Of a stretch of DNA of 64,000 bases, positions 1 to 9,805 are shown one piece after another (within the stretch, counting starts at the first letter, position 1; each line of letters begins with the position of its first letter). Source of the stretch: Calonectria ilicicola. Taxonomy: Eukaryota; Ascomycota; Sordariomycetes; Hypocreales; Nectriaceae. A program made the translations under genes and the position numbers. The notes under the pieces are model-generated. The model worked only from the letters and a program-made list of their open reading frames with translations, had not been told where the DNA came from and ran no database searches. The stretch covers positions 4,216,001 to 4,280,000 of the forward strand of contig CP085825.1 in assembly GCA_020809705.1 (NCBI GenBank), read 5' to 3'.

Positions 1-522
1 GTATTGCCGGATGCCTTTCGAGCGGTACGTGTGCTTTTTTTTTTGGGCCGCCTCCGAGTTAAACCGTCTCTTTGATATCTCAAGAGTGCCAGGGATGAAG
101 AAGAGGAAGGGATTTACTTATTCATTGTCATGCACTGTTAGCAAGGAATTTAAATGTGCCGCGGCTGTGGGTTACTCCATGGCTGCGTATTGGCGTGGAA
201 ATCACTCATGTGTCTCAGCTCAATTTTGATCACCCAACATGATCAGTTCAACATGAAATAATGGAGGTGACTGTATGCAGATATTATCGGGTATTCTCAA
301 GGGTGTAGACTATCTGCTTCGAGTTGCTAGACTCTTTATTCTATCGCCGTCTAATCTGGCCCGCCTTGTATAAAAAGTCCCAGTGCATCCTATGCCATAA
401 ACAATAGTGACAACCCACATGAAACTCCCAGATTCCCCACCGAGTTACTAAAACGCTTCACCGCTCGACTCGGCCCTGATATATCCTCTTACAGTTGATG
501 TTCCCTTTTCATCTTAACCAGT
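1..522. other. Non-coding stretch downstream of mbf1
   Basis: No convincing coding region is visible on either strand. The only open frame (11-229) is short, has no recognisable domain and runs through a T-rich tract near position 36. The last part before 523 is presumably the 3' untranslated region of mbf1, which is transcribed leftward. Confidence 0.5.
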
Positions 523-1149
523 TCACTTCTTCTTGTTGGGGAACTTAGGAGCGCCAATGTCGCTGCCGCGCAGCTTGACATTAAGCACTCGCTCCATCGA
601 GGAGAGCACCTTCTGGTCGGGAGTAGCACTGCCTCGCTCGAAGTCGGCAACAACGGACTGGGTGGTGTTGCATCGGGTGGCGAGGTCCTTCTGTGTCATC
701 TTGGGCTCCATCTTCTGACGAGCCTGGGAGATGACATCGCCAACCTCCTTGCCAATAGTGTTGGGCTTGATGATGTCGTCGGAGCGATCAACCTTAGTCA
801 AACGCTGACCTTCCTGACCCTTTGAAGTCTGCAAGCACAAGATGTTAGCGATGTCCCGTTAACAAGTGTGGCGGGTACGGCGAAGAAAGCTTGAGCGAGG
901 CTTGGTGGGGCAAAGGGCAACGGCGGCGCGGAGGCACGACGAGTCCACGTGAGAGTGTCGAAGGCGTTAGGGGCGTCGAGAACTTACAGCGTTGGCAGTA
1001 GCATACTTCTTCTCAGTGCCGATGATACCACCGCTGCGCTGGGCGGCATTGATGGCAGCCTTGCCACGGACGACAGTCTCGCGCTGAGAAGCACCAGCAC
1101 CACGGGTGCGGCTTCCAATCTTGGTAACGGAATCCCACTCGTCAGACAT
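523..1149 (-). CDS. mbf1: Multiprotein-bridging factor 1 (transcriptional coactivator)
   Basis: MBF1 bridges bZIP-type activators and the TATA-binding protein, and in fungi it also helps suppress ribosomal frameshifting. The model has two exons, 988-1149 and 523-828, joined across a 159-nt intron with a GTAAGT donor and a TTGCAG acceptor, giving 155 residues, the usual fungal length. Residues 1-75 form the MBF1 N-terminal region, which begins [12 protein letters not shown]. Residues about 85-140 form the Cro/C1-type helix-turn-helix ([20 protein letters not shown]), followed by a short basic tail ending PKFPNKKK. The start ATG at 1149 opens the conserved MSD.W N-terminus. The gene is read away from the SDH assembly factor at 2318. 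Identity is based on recognisable family sequence throughout. Confidence 0.95.
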
Positions 1150-2317
1150 AGTTACGGTTGTTGGTGAAAAGCGGGGTAGTTTATTGGATGAGGCGTGAAT
1201 TCAGATCGAGAGGGCTCGTTGTACCGAGTTCAACGGGTTGGGACGGTTGATGGGAAAGGAGTTGTTTGTTTCTTTCGAGGGAGCGAGGGCGAGATAAAGG
1301 ACGGGAGGATAGAATTTATGGAGAAGCTGATGGAATGCGTCGCGGGGGCCTGAGTCAATCGGCGGGACAAGACGGCCTGAAAGGGTATTTGGCGGGGGCA
1401 GGCGGTGGCCTCCCTGCTTGGGCTGCAGGTCAAGGCTGTGCATGGGCGCAACGCCACCAAGTGGCTGGCGCTGGTAGGCACACACACTCCGCGCTGGCTG
1501 GAGGCGGGCGTCCAAGCCCCCCTTTGGAAGGTGCCAGACCGTTGGCCCCAGCGCTTTGCACTCATGTACGTACGACTTTGGGCCGTCTCATCCCTCCCTC
1601 CCTCCCTCCCTCCCTCATTTCCTCGGAAAGTCGGAGATCGCGTGCGGTAATGCCGGCGCCTTGCTGGCCTGAGGGCCTTTTCGCTGACATAATAACGCTA
1701 CAATTGATTTTTATCGGTATGACACACTACTGCGTCGCAAAGGCTTAAATCCGATGACGACAATGCGTCATCTACTTGGCATGGGAGAGGGCCTTTACAT
1801 GTTGATTAAACCAATTATATTTATTGGCAATCTTTCTAAATTACCGACCTTTCAAGTTTAGAAGTATCAAGGGGAAGTTGGTTCAAAGGAGAACGCTTTT
1901 TATTGCTCAATTGCAGAACAACGGTGGCTTGTACAGGCAGGCTCAGCTACAGTACAGAATCAAGCGCCAGCCCCACATCCTTTCTACACAAGTTGATACA
2001 GATCGATTGTATTCCAGAGGCCTTGGCTTTTTAGAGTCATAATTCTATGGGATTTATGATAAAAAAAAATGACTACGGAAGGGAAAGATAGAATTTCTAT
2101 ACTAACAACAAGGGCACATACAAATATGTCCGTCCTATTCATCAACATAGGGTAGCACGTGATACGTTATGAGAACTGGGATTACAAACTGTGCTGGATT
2201 AGTCATCCAACATGCGTCCAGTTACAAGCCGATTCTTTCCAATTGATCTTGCCGAATATTCACGACATAGCCGTTTTCATACCCGGCGTTCTCATTCCTC
2301 ATCCCTCAATTGGAATC
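1150..2317. other. Divergent intergenic region between mbf1 and the SDH assembly factor
   Basis: This should hold both promoters. Open frames here (for example 1266-1748 and 1230-1565) overlap each other on opposite strands, are low-complexity and have no domain. A CCCT microsatellite lies at 1591-1616. Confidence 0.6.
1591..1616. repeat. (CCCT)n microsatellite
   Basis: About six tandem CCCT units upstream of mbf1. On the mbf1 strand it reads as a purine-rich GGGA tract. Confidence 0.85.
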
Positions 2318-2993
2318 ATGGCAAGCCTTTCCTTGCGCGCCCTTAGAGGCCCTGCCGCACGCTGTCTCCTCGCTGCCCCCGTCCGATCCTTTTCCACAAC
2401 GACACTGCGTCGTGCCGCTGACGATAGTCAATCTGCCGAGCTTGGTGTCGGAGAACTCCAGGGTGCCAAGTTTCGCATTGAGCCCTTGCGTCGCGTAGGC
2501 GAAGATGATGCCACCAAGCGAGCTCGGCTTACTTGTATGTCCTCATTTAAGGAAAAATAAGGAATACTCCTTTGCTAAGTTAATTTATAATGTTGTAGAC
2601 CAGTCTCGCAAGCGCGGAACACTCGAGTCGGACCTCCTCCTCTCCACCTTTGCCGCCAAGCATCTCTCCACACTAAAGCCTGAGCTTCTGGACCAGTACG
2701 ACCTGTTCCTCGACGAGAATGACTGGGACATTTACTACTGGGCCACGCAAAAAGAGGAGTTGTCATCGACGAACCCGGCCAACACACCCGCTAGCGACGA
2801 GGTGACACGGCACCCTCCCAAGGGAGAATGGGCGCAGACAATAGGCAACTTCCGCCCGGCCTATCGTCCTGTTCCCGCTCGCTGGAAGGATAGTGAGATC
2901 CTTGAGATGCTGCGCGAGCACGTCCGGAGCCGGAGCGTTAACGGCGCTGAGGGCACTGGCATGAAGTTCATGCCCGATTTGGAAAATCGGTAA
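2318..2993 (+). CDS. sdh5: Succinate dehydrogenase assembly factor 2 (Sdh5/Emi5 family), mitochondrial
   Basis: This family promotes covalent attachment of FAD to the succinate dehydrogenase flavoprotein in the mitochondrial matrix. Exons are 2318-2534 and 2600-2993 or, exactly in frame, 2318-2534 and 2599-2993, around a 64-nt intron (GTATGT donor, TTGTAG acceptor). The product is 203 residues. The start is the ATG at 2318, which opens an Arg/Ser/Ala-rich mitochondrial leader (about residues 1-35, with [10 protein letters not shown]). The conserved core follows: R.RL.YQSRKRG, then [26 protein letters not shown] and an acidic/aromatic stretch typical of the family. The C-terminal extension of about 60 residues after the core is fungal in style. 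An in-frame upstream start at 2159 would destroy the leader and was not chosen. Confidence 0.93.
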
Positions 2994-3649
2994 ATTGTAG
3001 AACTGAAAAAAAAAAGAAAAAAGATAGAAAAGAGGTGTGTGGCTGAGTTGATTGTATTGGTCGCGCTGGCCTTTTCTAGAATGTACAAATAACTGGGACA
3101 AGCTGGATGAGGGGAGGATGCTTTTCATTGACCACAATGGGCTCGCACATGTTCGAAAGCTCTTTGTTCCCATAATACATGTTCGCCCTATGAGTTCCAT
3201 CCTGTGATGGTGCATTGTATGTTCATTCCATCGCATATAGCCTATCAAAAATGGAAGATGACGATCAAACAAATGGAAGCGACAGTGTGCAATCAACATC
3301 TTCATATAGCTGAACTCGTTCTTTTGACGTTGATGATTAATTGAGGCGAGCACGCTGGCAGGGAGTTCCCGAAGGTATCTTGACGGGAGGGGGCATAGTG
3401 TAGGATGTGGGGCTGGCGCTTGACTCTGGCGTCATATTTCTAAGACTGGGCACCAATTGCACCACGGCACCTTGATGGACACAGGCCCCAGTTCCCGCCA
3501 TTGCGAGTATTCCTACGTTGCGAATGACCCGGGCCTGTTGTCTCTTTCTTCTTTTGTTCTCCAGGCCTCTCCTAACACTGAGAGGATCTTCCTAATTTGC
3601 CTCCCTCAACGATGCGAATATCCTGAGCTGTTGCACCACTGGGAGTCCC
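2994..3649. other. Intergenic region after sdh5
   Basis: This holds the sdh5 3' region (A-rich tract near 3005-3025) and the upstream region of the DUF1365 gene. Minus-strand frames at 2763-3353 and 2861-3088 are shadows with no domain content. Confidence 0.5.
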
Positions 3650-5319
3650 ATGGACAGCCTGGCTGAGGGTTCATCCCTACTGCGGGTGATCCTCGTCGTG
3701 GATCATGTCCAATATGCTCTGGAAACCCAGAAACGATTTTTACTATTTACTTCTTCCCTGTTGGTATTTTATCCATTCTGCGGCTGCTGGATGGATATAT
3801 CTATCCTCCTCGGATTGCTATGTTGGCAAAATTGTTCCAAGTTGATACGTTTTATCATGGAGGCTAGTGGCCAGAGGGCCGGAATTCTCGCCGGCCTGGC
3901 GGCGGTGACATTCATAGGCCATCGGATTTTGAAGCTGGCCGATGCAAGAAAAGCAACGACGCAGGATGGCTCTGGCAACACTTACGTGATCCCTTGCTGC
4001 ACAACGCACACAAGACTCATGCCCCAGAAGCATTCTTTTTCGTACTCATATCCTGTTATTGGAACTACTGTGGGCTTCTCAGGAAATGTTAATGGTATTG
4101 TATCTGTTGACACTCCTGGTGCATTGCACCGGTACGGCTTTGGTAACAAAGCGTGGTTTGATGTCGACCCTGTTGATCACCTTCAACGAGGATATGCTGA
4201 TGCTGGATTGCGGGGCAAATTGGACGATTACCTTCGATCTCAGGTTCGGCTGCTCATAAGCTCGCTCATCACCACCGAAGAAACCGCTGATTTTATTAGG
4301 ACATTGACCCGTCTCAATACCCCCATGCTTACTTGGTGACCGCGGCTCGATTACTGAGTCATCAGTTTAACCCAGTTTCATTCTGGTTTCTCTATACCTC
4401 GGAAAAGGTCTTGTCAGCCATGGTGATGGAATTTCATAACATTTTTGGAGAGAAACATCCATATCTGGTGAAGAGAGACTTCGAAGCTGAGGCTAAGCAT
4501 ATCCTGGGCACTGCCGATGACCCTTCGCAAATGAAATTACGTCCTTACATTGAAGCAAGTTGGCAGAAAGATTTCCACATGTCACTGTTTAATTCTCGGA
4601 AAGGATCTTATTCTGTCCTCGCACGCGATCCCCTTGGTACCAACTTGGAAGGTTTTCTTGGAATTGATATCACCATTAAGCTGATGACCCCCAAGGAACA
4701 TCCGAAGCTGGTGACGAGACTATTTTCGGTTGGAGACGCAATCGACCCAAATTCCTTGGCTTATTTTCTGAAAATGAAGTACATAGCCAATTGGTTATGG
4801 GCTAGCCTGTTTACACTCCCAAAATGTGCGACGATAAAGATACTTACGCCGTCATTTTATTCGAGATTCGTTCATTACGCTCATGATTCGGAGGCAATCT
4901 TTTGCGAGTTGGCTGCAAGCTGCACTGTATGGCTGGACCGACCAGACTTGTTACCAAAGATCTTCCTTAAGAAGCCCACCCCTCCACTGCATATATCAAG
5001 CCTTTCCGATTACCTCTTCTTTCAGGTCATTAGGCGACTCAGATGCCGCCCAAGAAGAATCGAGAGGCCAATGACATCAGCTTTCAAAAAATCGCCTACT
5101 ACACACGAGCTAGTTGATATTCGAGGATTTCGTATATCTTCGATGGATGCGTTTGTACTCAGCCACTGCAATGTTGGAACCAAAGACGCATATAAATTTG
5201 CCGTGGCTAAATTATTTATTGCCAATCGTGTTGCCTTTGGAAGTGTGGTATTGCTCGAGCTTCTGATGCTTGTTGGAAGAATTGGTCTGTCTTGGATGTT
5301 GACGTCTCTAATCAGCTGA
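3650..5319 (+). CDS. DUF1365-family membrane protein, apparently lacking a central block
   Basis: The two-exon model is 3650-4243 and 4300-5319 with a 56-nt intron (weak GTTCGG donor, TTATTAG acceptor, phase 0), giving 537 residues. The hydrophobic N-terminus (about residues 28-65) suggests membrane anchoring. DUF1365 hallmarks are present: H120-x-R122 and K127-H128 in the first block, the YPHAYLVTAARLLSHQFNPV stretch at about 205-224, then FNSRKGSY. The C-terminal fungal block (ILTPSFYSRFVHYAHDSEA, later RIERPMTS and DIRGFRISSMDAF) is also clear. Around residue 372 the sequence passes directly from LWASLFTLPK to CATIKILTPSF. The family members I know carry a longer segment there with a WYRP-type motif, so an internal deletion is suspected. 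The biochemical role is not established. The exact start is uncertain. Confidence 0.8.
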
Positions 5320-6654
5320 GCAGTCCGACTTGACAAGCTGGAGGATATGTCCCAACGACACAGTGGCGTCCAACCATCAGCAATAATACCAACCTGAGAA
5401 GATTAACGAGCGATGAAGCAGCACACACTGAACGAAATTAAGGCTTCATCCACCAACACTAGCTACTCAATGAGGCAATTGTATGCGCCCCCGCCTTTAT
5501 CAACCTCCCGCCTAACACACCCAATCCTGGCGATGACGAACCGCCCCGCCAACGCCGGTCAGCCAAGATGGCTGCTTACAGAGGTCTTTCATCATCATCA
5601 GCAATCGGGGGCTTTCAGTCAATCAGATTTTGAGCATGAATACTTGTGAAACGCAGCCGATGTTGGATCTGTACAAGGAGGGGGGATCGGTAAATGAGGT
5701 GGGACCAACACAGAAAGTGGCCTGCACGGAATCATTCGAAGCTAAAAAGCGACGGGGGTCAAATCCCGTGTTTGCTAGACAATTCCAAATTCTCACCCCG
5801 CCCCGCCGGCGGGACGAAGGATGCGCAGACGTGGTTGGCTATAGCTTCCAGACATGGCTGGCCTTGCCGACGCTGTCTTTTTACGCGACGTCACCTTAAA
5901 TGATAGCTAGATACCCATGTGTTATTTGTCAATAGGTATTCGACTAGGCTATGTGGGTGAGTGATACATGAAGCTTCTCCAAAAGTTCGTACCTCCACTA
6001 ACACACTCCCTCCGGTTTAGACGTTGCATTGTCAAGCTCAGGTCTGGATCATTGCCAGGGTCGTGTGGGCGTCATGAGCCAACACTGACGAAAGGGACAA
6101 AGTCCACCAGGATCACAATGACAAATATCTCCTTCCGAAGAGCCGAGCCATGCTTCAAAGCAAATTGCATTCATGGAATGGAACCGAACACTGTTCAAGC
6201 TTCATGCAGGACTCGGGAATGATACAGACACAGCGTTTCTATAAAGGCTAAGCTCCTTGCACTCATCTAGCCGCTCATCTTTTTCCATCTTGAGTTGAGA
6301 CGTGCAGCTCTACAACAGCCGCTTTTGTCGCCTGTGTCCTCTTTCACACCCCTCTCGTCCAATCGCCAATACGCCAGCTTTCGGCATACTGACTTCCGTC
6401 GCCGTTCTTCAACGTCATCCAATCGCTGCCCCACCATTTGAGCTTCCAATCGCTCCAATCTCACCAGGTACTGAGATGCACGACCTTTGCCCTTACCCCG
6501 CTACAGCCCCTCAATAGCTTTAACTAGAGCTCCCCCCAAGCTCTCATTTCCTCCAATTCTCCTGTCAAGCTTGTCCTGAATTCACGCGATTCGACTCTGA
6601 AAACTGACGACTTGTCTTTTCTAGCTCCTTTACCTCTTACCAAAATCAATCAAC
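5320..6654. other. Intergenic region before the GFA-family gene
   Basis: No supportable gene. Short frames at 5413-5649, 5630-5899 and 5968-6222 have no domain. The last 350 bases are pyrimidine-rich and probably serve as the leader of the downstream gene. Confidence 0.5.
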
Positions 6655-7221
6655 ATGCCTCTCACTGGACACTGCCTCTGCAAGGCCGTCACATACACGG
6701 CCGATGTTGACGCCCCTCTTCTCACTGGTTACGACCACTGTGACGACTGCCAGCGCCAGAGCGGCTCGACCTATTGTATGTACTACTTAGCGAAGTTCCC
6801 AATGGCTTAATTGGGAACACCTTGCGCCATGATGCGCCCACAGAATGAGACTGATACAATATTGTTTAGCCCTCGTCGCTGTTGTTCCTAAGGACAAGCT
6901 CACTCTAAATGGTCCCGTAAAGACCTACTCCGGCACCAAGGGTAGCTCCGGAAAGATCGTCCACCGTCTTTTCTGCTCCGAGTGTGGCTCCCCCATTGCA
7001 CACGACCCCGATGCTGCCCCCGAGATCATTGCCCTCAAGGCTGGTACCTTGGACACTGAAATCAAGAAGAACCTCAAGCCCGTATGCAATTATCCTTTGA
7101 TTTGATGTAGGATTTATCAGTATCTAACAATCGTAACTAGGACACCGAAATCTGGACTGTTGGCAAGCTCCCCTTCTGCCAGGAGCATCTCGCCAAGCCT
7201 TTCACCCACATGCCTGAGTAA
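6655..7221 (+). CDS. GFA/CENP-V domain protein (glutathione-dependent formaldehyde-activating enzyme-like)
   Basis: Three exons, 6655-6775, 6870-7081 and 7141-7221, encode 137 residues. Introns have GTATGT/TTTAG and GTATGC/ACTAG ends. The fold is the small zinc-binding GFA (Mss4-like) domain. The visible ligands are the CLC pair at residues 7-9, the CDDC motif near 33-36 and CSECG in the second half, followed by the typical family wording on aldehydes-type enzymes (KAGTLD). The canonical member accelerates adduct formation between glutathione and formaldehyde, but most fungal paralogues are uncharacterised, so the substrate here is unknown. The start ATG at 6655 places the first cysteine pair seven residues in, as expected. 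Confidence 0.9.
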
Positions 7222-7713
7222 ATAAGACATGGACAAGACGAATTGGGACCTGCTTTGATTCATATTTGATGCGCGTTGATAGCGAGGGTCTAGTGTGACA
7301 ACAGGGGTTGCAACATTGACAGTTTGTCTCTCTTGGGGGGCGGGATAGTTTACAGTAGCAGGTAGCCTGCAAATAATGAGACCGCCATGAACCTCAGATT
7401 TGCCAGTGGCAATTGGCACAATTTACAAAAATCCTTGACATTGTTAAAACTGTCTATCTTCCTTAGTTTTCTTCCCTTCTTGCGATGTCTTGTCTTTCCT
7501 ATCTGCAGCTGTGTTGAGCAGCTTCTAAACGCAACCTATATTAAATTGGGGGAGGGCAAATACGTTCCTCCTCCTATGCTTTTCTCAAAACATGATTCGT
7601 TTAACATTACAAGGACAATTCCAATTTTGGCAGCCCGTATTTACCTTGGCCGTTTACACACGAGTATTATGATCCCAACTCCGTTCCATGCTGTTCAGGT
7701 ACTTTTTCGCTTC
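7222..7713. other. Convergent intergenic region
   Basis: The space between the ends of the GFA gene (+) and the cysteine-rich gene (-). The frame at 7387-7791 overlaps the end of the latter and is not supported as a gene. Confidence 0.5.
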
Positions 7714-8946
7714 TTAAATTGCAATAATCAGACACAGGGCCGCAGCGGCAACACCCAGGGCCATCAATGGACCATCTCGAGTGGCTGCTGAATCGGCCTC
7801 TGGGAACTCCTTCTGGACGCTGGCCGTGCGGCTAGCCGTGACCGTGAAGCAGCTCGCCGTTCCGCAGTCGTAACCAGTAGGGCAGCACCCGGCCACCGGA
7901 CCTGCGGCTGAACCGCAGAGGAACCATCCGCTGGCGCAAGTCGAGGTAGCAGCTGCGGCGACTGGTGGAGCATCGGTGGCCAGGACCACGATGGTAGCGC
8001 CATCCGTAACAATGGTGGTTGACGGGGCTGGGCAGTCGTAAGTGTTGCAGTCGCGGTCGGTGCGGCAGCAGCCTCCGCCATGCGTGGCGAGGCAACCGTA
8101 GTAGCCCGTCGGGCAGCCGGTTTGTGTTGAGGCGGCCGAGGTGATGGTGCCGGAGGAGATGGGGCGGAGAGGTGCCCCGCCCGTAGCGGAACCTTTGGTC
8201 TCTGTCGCCGTAGCCTCCGCCTGGGATGTTGCCGTAGTTTCCTCCGCGCTCGTTGTTTGAACCTGTTCGCTCGTCGAACTTCGAGTCGACGATGCGCTCG
8301 AAGCTGTGGCCGATGCACTTGGGACACCTGCTTTTGGTTAGCATCTGCGCTGAGAGAAGAGAGAGTCTTGTAGCATGAACATACAACCCTGGCCCTGGCA
8401 TACGTAGCCTGCAATGCAACATCCACCACCCAGGTCCTCGGAGCAGCTCGTCGACCCTGAAGGACAAGCCCCGACACCTCCCCCACATGATGCCTCGCTG
8501 GGACAGCACGCAACATCCCCAACACTCGAGTCGTCGACAGCCACACAGTACGTGCCCGTCTGGCAGCACTTGTTTGGATGATCTATGCTGGAACAGCTGT
8601 CGGTGCCGCTGGGGCACGAGGCCCGGCGCTCCAAGAAGGCCAGCACCTCGGCGGCGCGACGAAGCATGTTATCATCGGCATGGTCGTAGTGTTGGTTATA
8701 CGCAGGGCGGAAGCGCAGTGTACCGTCGACACTTTCGTCTAGTTCGCTGAAGAGGGAAACATCGATGTCGACTCGTGGCGAGAGAGCGCGAACAGGAGCA
8801 AAGGCGAGATGCTCGGCGAGGATCTTCTCGTTGGCGTCCGGTGCGAGCTTTCGGATTGCTATTGGGGTAGAGTCTTCGGCGGTGGCCTGGGACAGGAGGG
8901 CGAGGAGAGGGATCGGAAGGGCAAAGAGACTCGAGAAGGACTTCAT
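7714..8946 (-). CDS. Secreted, probably GPI-anchored protein with four cysteine modules
   Basis: Exons 8385-8946 and 7714-8327 are joined across a 57-nt intron (GTATGT donor, AAGCAG acceptor), giving 391 residues. A signal peptide ends about residue 23 (ALLSQATA). The protein then carries four copies of the pattern C-x6-C-x7-9-CC-x5-C, three of them followed by x4-C. Two copies precede the intron and two follow it, separated by a Ser/Thr/Glu-rich linker. The C-terminus is a hydrophobic stretch (LMALGVAAAALCLIIAI) after a small-residue region, which fits a GPI attachment signal. These features suggest a wall or plasma-membrane surface protein. No enzymatic domain is recognised. The gene converges with the GFA gene. 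Confidence 0.85.
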
Positions 8947-9805
8947 GGCTGCAGTCTATCGTCTTGGCTCCAAAGGAGTGAAGCTCAGACAAGGCCTTCT
9001 CCGAATGCGCTGGGAGTGATCTAAATCGGGCTCGCTTCAAGTCACGACTAGCAGCCTAGTGCCGTGCCTTCACCAATTAATAAAAGTCGGGTCACAGTCA
9101 CTCGCTTAGACCAGCAGAGGGCAAGAAGACAAGATTGTTTCTTTTTTGTCTCAATTGCAGAATATTTAACGCCTTGCCAGTGGGGGAATCGTCAGACGAT
9201 ATGTAAGGCGGCTCTCTGTCTGGCTGCGATGATGTGGCATGGCAGAAAGCTCGTAAATGCGTTGATAAACAATTGGGTGGCTGGGCGACCGACGCCCAAG
9301 TCCTGGGATCTGGGGGGCTGCCTGGTGATGCTGATTCGGCGAGGGTGCTCCCGCTTAGTCTAGCGACTTGGACGGCAAATGTGATTGGGATTTGAGGGCG
9401 TCCAAGGCCAATTTACCGCCGACGTCATTTGTTTGCGAAGCCGCATGGGACATTTCACGCGCTGATGCGGCGCCGGATGCAATGGCTAGCCTGAATCCTA
9501 TGCACGTAGATTGGCCCGATGTCATGGAGCGGCGGGTGTGCCTGAGCGGGTAAATTTCTAGAATGCACACAGTGCTGCCAGCCACTTTTCCCCCTTTGTG
9601 TAAAACTCAACAGTTGATATGATGTCGGGTTACATGATATTATAGGGGGGAATACATAAATCCATTCATTTCTATCATTTATGTTTGTTATACAAGGGTG
9701 TTTTTTCTTTTTACATGTCTGGGGCCAAGGACCCCTGACCGTAGAATCTAGTGTACATGATGTATGTATAAGTGGTGTCATGACAAGTATTTAGTACACG
9801 TGGGT
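8947..9805. other. Intergenic region upstream of the cysteine-rich gene
   Basis: Contains the promoter of the leftward cysteine-rich gene and the 3' end of mrm1. No coding region with domain content is seen. AT-rich stretches lie around 9600-9720. Confidence 0.5.

Noticed and set aside
1266..1748. A 160-residue plus-strand frame in the mbf1 upstream region
   Set aside because: Gly/Arg-rich, spans a CCCT microsatellite and overlaps two opposite-strand frames.
5748..5770. A tRNA T-arm-like stem (ACGGG with CCCGT)
   Set aside because: The loop is eight nucleotides and lacks the TTC start, and no acceptor, D or anticodon arms fit upstream.
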